Assembly: GCA_051294375.1 (NCBI GenBank)
Contig: CM119270.1
Coordinates: forward strand, 18,719,546-18,783,545
From: Paraspadella gotoi
Taxonomy: Eukaryota > Chaetognatha
Reading direction: 5' to 3'
Length of the DNA stretch: 64,000 bases
Shown here: positions 1-21,130 of the stretch, piece after piece
Layout of the letters: every line of letters begins with the position of its first letter
Numbering within the stretch: position 1 is the first letter of the stretch
Translations under genes and position numbers: made by a program
The notes under the pieces: generated by a model
The model's input: the letters and a program-made list of their open reading frames with translations, nothing else
What the model was told of the DNA's origin: nothing
Databases searched by the model: none

Positions 1-9249
<9,249 letters not shown>

Positions 9250-9264
9250 CTATAGAGTGGAGAG

Positions 9265-9266
<2 letters not shown>

Positions 9267-9338
<72 letters not shown>

Positions 9339-9339
9339 T

Positions 9340-9394
<55 letters not shown>

Positions 9395-9480
9395 CCTCTT
9401 TCTTTTCTTTCTTTCTTTCCCTCTTTCTTTCTTTCTTTCTCTTTCTTTTTTCTTTCTTTCTTCTTTCTTTCTTTATTCTT
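9267..9480. repeat. (CTTT)n tract just upstream of the APAF1 start exon
   Basis: More than 45 CTTT units with a few CCTC and TTTT interruptions. On the APAF1 sense strand it is an (AAAG)n purine run ending about 20 bases before the ATG. Confidence 0.95.
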
Positions 9481-10104
9481 TCCATTCTCATTTTTCTAAA
9501 AAGAATTTTCTATTTCATCAACCAAGAATCCATCAAACCTTCACGTCTCATTAATTTTTCTATTGGCAAATCGCGTCCCCTTTATCGACTCTTCATTGAC
9601 AACGACTTTTTCAATAGATTCACTGGTTCTTTCTCCGCAGCTGTAGCAGCAGCTACAGCGAGTGCAGTATTGCGGCAGCTGCTGCGTATTTAAAAAAACA
9701 AAAAACGAAACTTCATCTTTTATTCTTACTTCGTCGATGAGAAAGTGATTTTTTAATTCTTAATTGAATTCGTTTCTCCGTTTTTCATTTTCTCGTTTGA
9801 TTTTTGTTCCTTGATTTTCATTTCGTGCGATTTGTAGATTTAATGGAGATTTTTTTTTTTAGTTTTCACGAGTTTTTTTTTATTTGAAGAAATTAGGAAA
9901 TTTTTTTTTTTCGGAGTACGATTTTAAAACTAATCGTGAAAAGTTATTCTGCGTCTTTATCCATCTTCTTTCGCGGTCCCGATTTGTATAGCATATTCAA
10001 ATCTCATACAATTCAATGAAATTTTAGTTACCTTATTCATCTTTAAAAGCTGCGATTTTTAGTTTGTTAGGTTGACATTTTGTCGGGTAACAAAAGGCGT
10101 TCGT

Positions 10105-11022
10105 TATACGCTCTTTCTCTCTCTCTCTCTCTTTGTGTGTGTGTCTCTCTCTCTGTTTCCGTGGCCATTAGTTCTCATTGTCTTCCTCCTAGTGAACTCC
10201 GTTACTCTGAAAGACGAAAAGAAAAAAAGATCGGTTAGGAAAGCTTTTAAATTTCCTTGACGTGAGGGAGAGGGGGTGGAGGAACAGAAAGGAGAGGAGG
10301 AGGAAAGGAGGAGGAGAAAAAGCAGGAGGAAGGGCAGGAGGAGGAAGGGGAGGAGGAGAGGATTAAGAAGATGGGAAAGGAGAAAAGAAGTCAGAAAAAA
10401 AAGGCAAAGGAGAAATTCGGGGAGAGAGAGAGAGAGAGAGAGAGAGAAGAGAGAGAAGAGAAGAAGAGAAGAGAGAGAGAGGAGAGAGAGAGAGAGAGGA
10501 GAGAGAGAGACGCGGAACCCGGAAGTCTCTAACAAATAAAAAAAAACGCTTAATTAAATTAAAAATATAAATATTTCATAAACAAACTAACAGATAAACA
10601 AATTCATGTTTGAGAAGGAAGAGGAGGAGGAGAAGGAGGAAGATGAGGAGGAAGTGGAGGAGGATGAGGAGGAAGAACAATAAGGAGCCGACGCGAAAAA
10701 GGGTGAGTTTATGAAGCCCGAGGGAAGTGAGTCTCGCCGCCGCTGAATTGAAGAGACGAAGGTAAGTTAATGGAGGCCCGGAGGTAAATGAGCTTCGCGG
10801 AGAAAACTGTGAATAAGACGGTGAGACGGCATTTTATGCAGGAGACCGTGAGACGGCTAATGGACCAAAGAACACAATGAGATGGAAAATTCGGCGAGAG
10901 ATGGCAATTTTTGCGCCAACCATTGAGAAGTCAAATTAGGCGTGAGACGGCGTGAAAGTCAATAACTCGAGACGCGTCATAATCGTCTTTCGAATATCAT
11001 TAATAAAATATATGTTGTTGTT

Positions 11023-11054
<32 letters not shown>

Positions 11055-11142
11055 TCGCAAAAGATAGAAAAAATGGAGGCTCATTAAATTATTTTATGAT
11101 TAAGAACGAAAAAGGAAAGACGACGACAACGGCTCTCCGGAG

Positions 11143-11193
<51 letters not shown>

Positions 11194-11194
11194 G

Positions 11195-11227
<33 letters not shown>

Positions 11228-11345
11228 TTCATGAAGATCGTAATTCAGAGTCAAGAAGAGTTTCTATAAAAGAAATAATGTCTGGAAAGAAGGAGGAGGA
11301 GGAGTAGGAGGAAGAGTACGAAGAAGAGGAAAGGAGGAAGAAGAT
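10105..11345. repeat. Intergenic cluster of purine tracts and microsatellites
   Basis: (CT)n at 10107-10155; a purine-only AGG/GA block at 10265-10515; AGG-rich at 10610-10680; (GTC)n at 11022-11054; (GA)n at 11143-11227; AGG-rich at 11285-11345. No coding exon with splice sites or family similarity was found. Confidence 0.85.
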
Positions 11346-11714
11346 AAGAGGAAGGGGGGGGGTAACCAAAGTCTGTACTACGTTGACGTCAACTCGCCTC
11401 CATTACTTTATCTTTCTCATTATTTTCGCCACAGTGACTCGAGAAAACTCGAAAGTCACTGTGATTTGAAACGTTTTCAACTTACTTTTCTTTCAGTTTC
11501 ATAAGATAAAAATATTATTACTTGGAAAGCGAAGCCTTGGCCAATTTAGAAATTTTAAAAAAAGTATTGATTGGGGAAAAGTAGAAAGAGAGAAAAAAAA
11601 AAGAAAGATAAAAAAAAGAAAGAGAAATTCAGTGAAAAGTCAGATCAAGTTGTCAAAAAAAAATAAAGAAAGACGTTGAATCCATCATTAAATCAGTCGC
11701 GTCTTGATCTCATT

Positions 11715-12960
11715 CTATATTTCTTTCCTTCTCCTTCACCTTATCATTCTCTTCTCCCTCTCCCTACTCATTCTCCCCCTCCTCTTCCTTCTCTTTCTAA
11801 TCCTTCTTCCCCCTCCCCCTCCTCTTCCTCCTTCTCCTTCTCTTTTTCTTCTTCCTCCTCTTCCTTCTCCTCTTCCTCTTCCTTCACATCCTCCTGCTTT
11901 TCCTCCTCCTCTTCCACCTCCTTATCATCCTTCTAATCCTTCTCCTCCTCCTCTTCCCTCTTCCTCTTCGCCTCTTTCTCATTGGATCTTCGAAAACGGG
12001 TAATTCAGATTACAATACATTTTTCTGTAACACTCTTTTCTTTGAATTAAGCTTACTTTTATGAACGCAGAAACGGACAAACAGACTCGAAAAAGCTTCT
12101 CGTAGAGTCGCGTCACGACGCGACTGAAAGAAAAGGGTCACAGAAAAATCACACACAGACACAAGTCTTCACTCTTCGCTCATATAAAGGACCGCGTGTG
12201 AAACTTGAGAGGTCGACGGCAAAGGAAGATGGTGACAAAGGATGGTAAGTGAAGATGGCAACAGGGGGAGTGGCAGGAAAAAATGATACATAGAAGAGAA
12301 CTGGTATTAGACTCGAGTCAGAGTTGACTTTTTAAAGAAAGGGAAAACATGAAAAGTCTCGCATCAGTGACTAAGGATTGCAGAAGGAAGAGGGCAAAGA
12401 GAGGAAACTGCAACGCTACGTGATAACTGAAGATTATGTTTGGAAAATGTGACATGACATTTTGGAATAAGTATTGAGGCGGTTTCTTTGATGATAATGA
12501 GGATGATGATGAAGATGATGACGATGATTGATGATGATGATGATGATGCTTAGACAAAGAGAGAGAGGAAAAACAGTGACGACCCCGGTGAAGTAGAACA
12601 AAGCTAAAACACAAGGGAGATGGAAGAAGAGAAAGAGGAAAAGAAAAGAGGGAGGAAGAAGAGGAAGAAGGGGAGAAGAGAGGATGAGGGGAAGGAGAAA
12701 AGAGGATGAAGGTAAGAAGGAAAGAATAACAAACTTAAAATTAAATATGAATAAATAAAAAAAAGAATAACAAACTTAAAATTAATTATGAATAAATAAG
12801 TTTTCGATGTCGTTCGCGACAAAACTGAAGGAAAAAAAGGAAAGAGAAAAAAGACAACAGCGATAATCACGACGACGTCGACGACAACGACGACGTCGAC
12901 GACAACGACGACGTCAACGACGTCGACGACAACGACGACAACGACGATAGCGAATGAAAG
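11715..12960. repeat. Intergenic pyrimidine tract, (GAT)n, purine tract and (GAC)n
   Basis: TCC/TTC-rich pyrimidine block at 11715-11975; (GAT)n at 12485-12550; purine block at 12610-12720; ACGACGACGTCG-type triplets at 12868-12955. Open frames here are products of the repeats. Confidence 0.85.
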
Positions 12961-13131
12961 CTATCGCTATGGCCTCCGTATGGAGCGATAATGTATAAGC
13001 GGAGGAAAAAAGATAAACTGGAAAAAATAGATGAGAAGAAAAAAAAGAAAATAAAAACTCTTTTGAGTACAAGAGGATTCAATATGAATGCCGTTGTTCG
13101 AAGAGTAATAGAATAAACAAAAACGAAAACA

Positions 13132-13264
<133 letters not shown>

Positions 13265-13639
13265 ACTCGGGGCCGTGAATGCTGTGACAGGCGACTGTTG
13301 TGACTCTGTTCATCCGTGACTTTCGCGATTTGTGAGAGAGTGAAGAACCGTGAATGTCACAATCGGTGACAGAAGCGAAGAAAAAGGAATGAATCGAGTG
13401 TCACAATTGAATGTCACAATTCAGAAGTAGTCAGAATCAATGATAAACTGACAAAGTAGGGTGATAACGCAAGCTAATTTGAATAAAATATTATTTAAAA
13501 TTTGAACGGTAAAATTAATTTTAATGTTTACAAACAATTATTTTTTTATTTAGATGGATATGTATCGGCTAATTTTTTTGCAAAGCTTGGTCAGCGTTTG
13601 TTACAAAAATGATTACGGCTTGCAAAAAATAAAGCCGAA

Positions 13640-13835
13640 ACATGTCAACTGTGGCAGCACGACAGTCCGTCCTCAGCCTCGACGAGCGTCCGGGTTTCAA
13701 TCCCTGGGTATCCCGCTTTTGGCTTAAGTGTAACGGAACCGGTCTAAACTTGCCAGTGACAGGAGGCGGTCCCTAATGGTCCGCAGCCCCTACGCCAGTT
13801 GTCTACGCCAGACTAGATTTCCAACTAAATCACAC
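13640..13835 (+). repeat. SINE-like element
   Basis: TGTGGCAGCACGACAG could be a decayed A box and GGGTTTCAATCCC a B box. They are followed by GGAGGCGGTCCCTAATGGTC and a twice-repeated CTACGCCAG motif. The element sits next to dispersed repeat family 2. Confidence 0.45.
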
Positions 13836-13869
13836 ACTAAAAAATTTCAAGTAAATTGCTCTATTCACT

Positions 13870-14110
13870 CATAACTAATAGGCGTACATCTAATAGGACG
13901 GACAGACGGAGGGACGCAGGATGGACGGACAACAATTTTTTTGACAAAATTCATCATAATTCGAAGTTCTGACATAATTCGAAGTTCTGACATAATCTAA
14001 GTGACCCAGCGACAATATTTTAGGGTGGGACCGACGGACAAATAACCTGGATTTGAGAGCCGGAATCTCTTGTAAGCAGATCAGGCTAAAAACCGCAATG
14101 ACTAATTAAA
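13870..14110. repeat. Dispersed repeat family 2, copy 2
   Basis: It shares with 2130-2340 a GACGGAC head, an ATCATAATTCGAAG segment, AGGGTGGGACCGACGG and GAGCCGGAATCT...AAGCAGATC. GAAGTTCTGACATAAT is duplicated inside this copy. Confidence 0.7.
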
Positions 14111-14333
14111 ATCAGAGATCGAAAAAGTGTTTAAAACCCACGATTTTAGGAACTGAGCTTATGGGAACCCTATTTAGACTTAACGGCTTCAATGTAACTA
14201 ACTTCCGGCGCAAAATTAACAAACTTTAAAAGAAATCAATCTTATACATTTGTACAATTTTACTCTTTTACCAGCCGACATTTTATGCGATTTTTTTTTA
14301 GATCGAAATACTAAATGGGCAAACTTTAGGTAT

Positions 14334-14336
<3 letters not shown>

Positions 14337-14403
<67 letters not shown>
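14337..14403. repeat. (CT)n microsatellite
   Basis: About 33 uninterrupted CT units in the intergenic region. Confidence 0.95.
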
Positions 14404-14405
<2 letters not shown>

Positions 14406-14799
14406 ATAACCGACAAACCTGAACTCCCGAAAACAGAAGCGACGATTTTTCGCCTTTCAATTTTTTTTTTTCGTCGACTCAGAATCCGAGCCTCAGGTGG
14501 CGCTGAGATGCGAACGAGCGAACCGACGGAAGTAGGAAAACCGGATAAACGGACAAACGGACGGTGTAATATGAGGAGGAGGAGGAGGAGTCGTCAATGT
14601 CGTCGTTGTGACCATTGTATTCGTTGTCGCTTGTATTTGTCCTAATCATCTTTGTTAATTACCACAAAAATGTAAGGAAAAAGTAGACTGTGCCAGTTGT
14701 TTAGCCAATATTTTTTGCCAGTTGTTTTGCCACTCGATGCCAATTGTCTCGACTGTGATGTTTTCAGTTCAAACTTTCTATCGAGCGACGCGAAATTAA

Positions 14800-14910
14800 G
14801 TAGCGCGGATTACATCCGGGATCTTAAAGTCAGTGGTGCCTAAAACTTCGGGGATCTTAAAGTCAGTGGTGCCAATTACATCCGGGATCTTAAAGTCAGT
14901 CACAAAAAGT
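14800..14910 (+). repeat. Short tandem repeat, about three units
   Basis: GGGATCTTAAAGTCAGT occurs three times, at spacings of about 40 and 35 bases. ACATCCGG or ACTTCGG stands just before each. Confidence 0.85.
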
Positions 14911-14924
14911 GAGGAAGGTCGTAA

Positions 14925-15105
14925 AGGCTGGAAATCCCTCACTCCGCCGGATTCCAAGCCCAGGACCCGTGCCATTGCTGCTGTCTGCTGAGGGGGTACA
15001 GAAGATATGGAAAGTAGTCTTTATCCCACTTTGCGCCGTATCCACGCTTATTCATGCTTATAGGCAGGGTAAACTATTGCAATGCCCGACTACATATAGA
15101 AAGGA
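14925..15105 (-). repeat. SINE-like element sharing its head with 34895-35050
   Basis: Minus-strand head TGTAGTCGGGCATTGCAATA. The body differs from the intron 1 element, and a GGCTTGGAATCC box lies downstream. Confidence 0.4.
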
Positions 15106-15807
15106 TTATGTAAAGAAGAAATTTAAAAAAAAGAGAAAAAATTGAAAGCTAAAAAAGGAAGAAAAGATAAACAAAAGAAAATTAAAAAAAAAAAAGAAGA
15201 AAATGGTGGCCGGCGGACGAAACAAAAACGAACTGGTCGAACCCGGGTTGACGTTAATGCGCTTCGTGGGCGAGACTGCGCAAACATCAGCGCCGAATGG
15301 CGCCACAAAAAAAAAAAGCGCCGGTCTGGCGCCTTTCAAGACCTCGAGAAAAAAAATGGCGCCGCAAAGTTTAAAGTATCTGACGTAAAATGACGGTTCT
15401 TGATATTGAAGCGTTAACCGTCTGGCTTAGCACCGCAAAATCTTTGTCTCAGCGCCGCAAAAACCGCTGGTCTTGGCACCGCAAAAGCATCGGCTTCGGC
15501 AGGATGGCTACATCGCAGAGCGAAGCGCGAATGAGCTAAAAATTGAGGTTTGAATTATTAACTTTGCGTTGGACTTGTCGCAGTCGACGACGCGTTGCTA
15601 CTTATATCACGGATGAATTCGGGAACCGAAAATACATATTTATTCATGGATAGGAATTGGACTCTTACCGTTGAAAAAGCCAGCGGGCGGTTTTAGAAAA
15701 CGAGCCTTTGCTTTGAATTTGATTTGTGAAATGAACAAAAAAAGAAAGAGGAGACCAAGCTCTGTTTACTGTTCGCGTTGCGGCGTCGATTCTACAGGAT
15801 GTTTTTT

Positions 15808-16715
15808 NNNNNNNNNNNNNNNNNNNNNNNNNNNNNNNNNNNNNNNNNNNNNNNNNNNNNNNNNNNNNNNNNNNNNNNNNNNNNNNNNNNNNNNNNNNNN
15901 NNNNNNNNNNNNNNNNNNNNNNNNNNNNNNNNNNNNNNNNNNNNNNNNNNNNNNNNNNNNNNNNNNNNNNNNNNNNNNNNNNNNNNNNNNNNNNNNNNNN
16001 NNNNNNNNNNNNNNNNNNNNNNNNNNNNNNNNNNNNNNNNNNNNNNNNNNNNNNNNNNNNNNNNNNNNNNNNNNNNNNNNNNNNNNNNNNNNNNNNNNNN
16101 NNNNNNNNNNNNNNNNNNNNNNNNNNNNNNNNNNNNNNNNNNNNNNNNNNNNNNNNNNNNNNNNNNNNNNNNNNNNNNNNNNNNNNNNNNNNNNNNNNNN
16201 NNNNNNNNNNNNNNNNNNNNNNNNNNNNNNNNNNNNNNNNNNNNNNNNNNNNNNNNNNNNNNNNNNNNNNNNNNNNNNNNNNNNNNNNNNNNNNNNNNNN
16301 NNNNNNNNNNNNNNNNNNNNNNNNNNNNNNNNNNNNNNNNNNNNNNNNNNNNNNNNNNNNNNNNNNNNNNNNNNNNNNNNNNNNNNNNNNNNNNNNNNNN
16401 NNNNNNNNNNNNNNNNNNNNNNNNNNNNNNNNNNNNNNNNNNNNNNNNNNNNNNNNNNNNNNNNNNNNNNNNNNNNNNNNNNNNNNNNNNNNNNNNNNNN
16501 NNNNNNNNNNNNNNNNNNNNNNNNNNNNNNNNNNNNNNNNNNNNNNNNNNNNNNNNNNNNNNNNNNNNNNNNNNNNNNNNNNNNNNNNNNNNNNNNNNNN
16601 NNNNNNNNNNNNNNNNNNNNNNNNNNNNNNNNNNNNNNNNNNNNNNNNNNNNNNNNNNNNNNNNNNNNNNNNNNNNNNNNNNNNNNNNNNNNNNNNNNNN
16701 NNNNNNNNNNNNNNN
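15808..16715. other. Assembly gap, 908 N
   Basis: Run of N. Open frames drawn across it have no meaning. Confidence 1.
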
Positions 16716-17124
16716 TTTCGGTCGGTCTGTCATTATTTTTTTGGCTTTGATATAATTAAGAGAAAATACATTTTTGATTTTGAAAATTTGCACAAATATT
16801 CTCTCTGTATATTGTATCACTAAAATAGCAAGTTGCCAAGCGTGACTTATTTCGTGAGCGAAAAAATAAAGCATTCCGGAAAGACTGTCAAGCCAAGATA
16901 TTTTTTTCTCTCTTGATATTTATTGGACCGCGCGATTTTTTTTTGGTTGTGTGTTGTTGTTTAAAGAGCAGAATACCTAATGGACGCGTTTTTAGGGGGG
17001 CGAACGGGCCAGACATTCAGAAATTTTTTATATTTTTATTTACATTAGGACATGTTTCGGCTCTTGCTTTAAGAAAAGAAAGGAAATAGCATAAAATTTA
17101 TATATTTAATTCTAATCTGTTACT

Positions 17125-17345
17125 AAAACTTTAACCTAATAACCCTAATCTTTAGCTCTGATCCCTAATCATAACCTGAAACCAAACCTTTAACCTCATC
17201 GCCTAATTTTTTACCCAAACCCTAAACCGTAAATTGTGGTCCCTGACCCTAATTCCTAACCCCGATCTCTAACTTAATATCTAACCTTAATCCTTTTTTT
17301 AAAATTTGTATCTTAATCCCTAACCCAAACCTTTGACCTAATTAT
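17125..17345. repeat. Degenerate interstitial CCCTAA-like tract
   Basis: CCCTAATC, CCCTAACC and AACCTAA-type words recur at short, irregular spacing for about 220 bases. It is not a perfect telomeric array. Confidence 0.6.
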
Positions 17346-18089
17346 TAAAACTGAAAAAATAGTTTAACTTTGAATTCAAGATGGAAAGGGACGTTAAGTG
17401 AAAATATGAGGTAAGTTGAAAATAAGCAAAGAAAAAAAAAGGAGAAAAGAGAAAGAGAGATAAGAAAAATGAAAAAAAGACTTGAAAATGATTTAGAGAA
17501 GGAAAAGAAGATAGGAAAATATTAAGTAGGGATAAAATGATCAGATACTAAGAGATAATTAGGTTAATGCGAAATCTGGGTCAGATAAGAAGAAAAAGGG
17601 TTCTATAAATATGGCCGAGAGGCACACAAATATAATAAAAAATCAATTACAGTATTTAAAAACATTGTCAAATTGAAAAAACTCCGTGCAGGCGACGCTC
17701 GACTAAGATTAGTTACGAAGTCGATTGAAGTCGCAAATCGCAAAATTGATTTGCGTCTGTCAGTCGCTCCTTTTTTTTTTAATTCGGAACCTTTCTTTTT
17801 TTATTACTTCTCTTATTTTCTTTATTTTCTTTACGATTTATTTTGGAATCCATTCCCGTCTGTTTATTCCTCTTATTTATTTCCTTTTCTCAAAGTACAA
17901 AGACTTCGTCGTCGTCTTCGTCGTTGTATTCGTCGTCGTTGTTCAAATCATTTGAGTTCCCAAATCATTTCCTTATTTCCTTATTTCCTTATTTCCTTAT
18001 TTCCTTAGTTCCTTATTTCCTTATTCCCTTATTCTTTCGCTTATTTTTTTCTTTCCCTTTCCTTTTATATGAAACCGATAAAAAAATTA

Positions 18090-18175
18090 TCTATTCAATT
18101 AATAAATAAGATATCTTGCCCCAGACTTTGGACAGGCTTTGATGGTTTTAAGACCTCCATTTTTTCTTTTTTTAT
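18090..18175 (+). repeat. Dispersed repeat family 1, 5' fragment
   Basis: AATAAATAAGATATCTTGCC, GACTTTGGACAGGCTTTG and CCTCCAT match the family head. The copy ends after that. Confidence 0.75.
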
Positions 18176-18269
18176 TTATTTATTTATTCCTCTTTATATA
18201 TTTTGTCCTATCTCCATATGGCAACAAAGCTATCCCCTTATTGCTTCTTACCGTTTTTCGATATTTTAG

Positions 18270-18374
<105 letters not shown>

Positions 18375-18469
18375 TTGCATTGAAAAAAAGAAAAAAAAAG
18401 CGCAACCTGAACTCAGCATAAATTTTAAAGGCTAAGGTTTCATCTAAAATCAATATTCCATAACTAATA

Positions 18470-18685
18470 GTTGAACATAATTGTAAATATGAAATTGGTA
18501 CAACCAATATAAAAATTATCCATTCATTTAATAAATAAACTATCTTGCCCCTGACTTTGGACAGGCTTTGGTGGTTTAAGGCCTCCATCACTCTTACAAG
18601 ATAATTATATAGCAGGTCCCTGCAAGCTTTCAATCAAGACTCTCTCACAGAGTACCTGGCTTCCCTATCAATGAAGTGGAAAATA
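18470..18685 (+). repeat. Dispersed repeat family 1, near-complete copy
   Basis: About 200 bases. Head CATTTAATAAATAAACTATC, then TTGCCCCTGACTTTGGAC, GGCCTCCATCACTCTTACAA, CAGGTCCCTGCAAGCTTTC and TTCCCTATCAATGAAGTGG. It closely matches 28828-29010. Confidence 0.85.
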
Positions 18686-19309
18686 TTTGAAAGAATGTTT
18701 CAATTGTATGAAAATGTATATTTTAACCATTCGACAATCAAATGCTTGTTTCTGTTCTTGATCGGCGCCAACTTAATGAAAAGTTTTGCTGTCAATCTAG
18801 AAATCAGTAACCGCTTTCCTTCTAACGTAAAAATTAAAAAAGGCAGGAAGTCATACATCATACATCATCTTTAATTTTATAAACCGTAAATACTATAAAT
18901 GTCCAAAATGGCCGATCAGCGGAATTCATCGAAAACTTATTAAAGTATCAATCGTAATACTTGTTAACGTAAAAGTCTTTCATCATTATCAAAATTAAAA
19001 TGTACTTACGGAATCAACTTTGCCAGAAAGCAAAATTTCGATTAAAAACGAATTTGAGAGAAAATGACGCGAATAATTATGTAATATGTTTTGAATTAGG
19101 ATTATTAATTTTACCTAACAAAATTTGCGTTTCTCTTTATGTCCGTTCGCTTGTTTTTTTATTTTTAAAAATTTATTTGTGTATTTGTTTATTTGTTAGT
19201 TTGTTTATGAAATATTTATATCTTTAATTTAACTAAGCGGTTTTTTTTTATTCGTTCGTTCGACTTGATGCGAGACTTCCGGGTTCCGTCTCTCTCTCTC
19301 TCTCTCTCT

Positions 19310-19461
19310 NNNNNNNNNNNNNNNNNNNNNNNNNNNNNNNNNNNNNNNNNNNNNNNNNNNNNNNNNNNNNNNNNNNNNNNNNNNNNNNNNNNNNNNNNNN
19401 NNNNNNNNNNNNNNNNNNNNNNNNNNNNNNNNNNNNNNNNNNNNNNNNNNNNNNNNNNNNN
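19310..19461. other. Assembly gap, 152 N
   Basis: Run of N entered from a (CT)n microsatellite, which probably caused the assembly break. Confidence 1.
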
Positions 19462-19660
19462 CGCGCTCTCAACGCGTCGTTGTGGTGAAAGAAGTGCGAA
19501 CGAAGGTCGACGCGCAATCGACGCGCGTGAATCGTGCGATGGCGCTTTGACGCGAGCGGCGCGGCGGCGGTGGCGGCGGCGGCGGCGGCGGTGGTGAAGC
19601 GGCGGCGACGCCGGCGCTGGGAACGCCAAAAACGTGGCGTTTCCGACGGCGCGGGAAACA
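19462..19660. promoter_or_regulatory. CpG-dense GC-rich island, possible promoter or first exon of an unseen gene
   Basis: Dense CG dinucleotides and a (CGG)n core in otherwise AT-rich DNA. Both strands stay open across it (poly-Ala/Arg frames). No start context, splice pattern or family match supports a gene. Confidence 0.3.
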
Positions 19661-20053
19661 CGACAACACGCGAGCGTCAAAAAAAAAAAAAAAAAAAAAG
19701 AGAGAGAGTGAGAGAGACGTGATTCGATGACGACTCTCGTTCACCGAAACAAAATCACAATAGAAACAACGACAAAAACAACGAAACATGAAAACAACAA
19801 GAAAATATGAGAGGAATGCGTCGACGAAAACGACGACAATGAAGACGACGAAGAGTAAGACTGACCGACTGACTGAACGACAACGACGACAAAAAAAGAT
19901 TAAAACGACGACGAAGATGGGTACGAAGACGACAACGACGACGACGACGAAACACTCGACATTTTTAACCAAAATAACAAAAAATTCCGATCGACGACAC
20001 AAAACGTCGAAAGAGATTATCTCATCGATCCATTTTCTAGGGAAATAAAAATA

Positions 20054-20095
20054 GGGGGGGGGTCAGGGGAGTTAGGGGGGGTCGGGGGGGGGTGG
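20054..20095 (+). other. G-run cluster with G-quadruplex potential
   Basis: Four G runs (9, 4, 7 and 9 bases) are separated by loops of 2-5 bases. Confidence 0.7.
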
Positions 20096-20194
20096 TCAGA
20101 CGTGGTCAAGGGGAGAGAAATAAGAACCATTCAGCGTTGACCAATGAGGTAATGATAAATGCCTGAGTTCTCAGTGACTTGAGACAACAAAGAC

Positions 20195-20238
20195 TCTGAT
20201 ATCCATTAATTTAATAAATAAGCTATCTAGATGTGTAT
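20195..20238 (+). repeat. Dispersed repeat family 1, head fragment
   Basis: It keeps only the head CATTAATTTAATAAATAAGC and TATCTAGATGTG. Confidence 0.5.
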
Positions 20239-20559
20239 CTTAAGAAATAATACGTATTATATACTCCGAAAACAACGACACCAATTCAGATATTGTAGAA
20301 AACAAAAGCCTCCAAATCAAAAATAATAAAAACAACAACGACAACAAAAACAAAAACAAAAACAACAACAACAAATGCAATGAGGAAGTCGAAGAATTCA
20401 CTCGAGAGAAAACTGTAGTCAGCGACGATGACGACGACGACGTCGACGTCAAGTCAAGGCGAAGAAGATGACGACGACGACGAAGACGACGATCAAAACG
20501 ACCACAACCGATAACGATGACGACGATGACGAAGATGACCAAGACAAAGGCAGGAACAA

Positions 20560-21130
20560 AGGAGAAGAAGGAAGATGATTCGATATTTAATCAAAATGGA
20601 AAAGGGACGAAGAAGATGATTCAATATTTGATGAAAATGGAAAAGTGACAAAGAAGATGATTTGATATTTAATCAAAATGGAAAAGTGACGAAGAAGATG
20701 ATTCAATATTTAATAAAAATGGAAAAGTGACGAAGAAGATGATTTGATATTTAGTCAAAATGGAAAAGTGACAAAGAAGATGATTCCATATTTAATCAAA
20801 ATGGAAAAGTGACGAAGAAGATGATTTGATATTTAATCAAAATGGAAAAGTGACAAAGAAGATGATTCGATATTTGATCAAAATGGAAAAGTGACGAAGA
20901 AGATTATTCGATATTTAATCAAAATTGAAAAGTGACGAAGAAGATGATTTGATATTTAATCAAAATGGAAAAGTGACGAAGAAGATGATTCGATATTTAA
21001 TCAAAATTGAAAAGTGACGAAGAAGATGATTTGATATTTAATCAAAATGGAAAAGTGACAAGGAAGAAGATTCGATATTTAATCAAAATGGAAAAGTGAC
21101 GAAGAAGATGATTCGATATTTAATCAAGTA
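20560..21130. repeat. 41-bp satellite, about 14 units
   Basis: The unit contains GAAGAAGATGATTCGATATT followed by TAATCAAAATGGAAAAGTGAC. Copies differ by single substitutions (TTCG/TTTG, GACG/GACA). Confidence 0.93.

Noticed and set aside
9640-9690. GCTGTAG...CTACAGC short hairpin near a GCAGCTGCTGC run
   Set aside because: A seven-base stem in CAG/CTG-rich sequence is expected by chance; no further structure or conservation visible.
15671-16874. Open frames of about 360 codons across 15808-16715, and similar ones across 19310-19461, 35499-35796 and 54587-54812
   Set aside because: They are open only because N has no stop codons.
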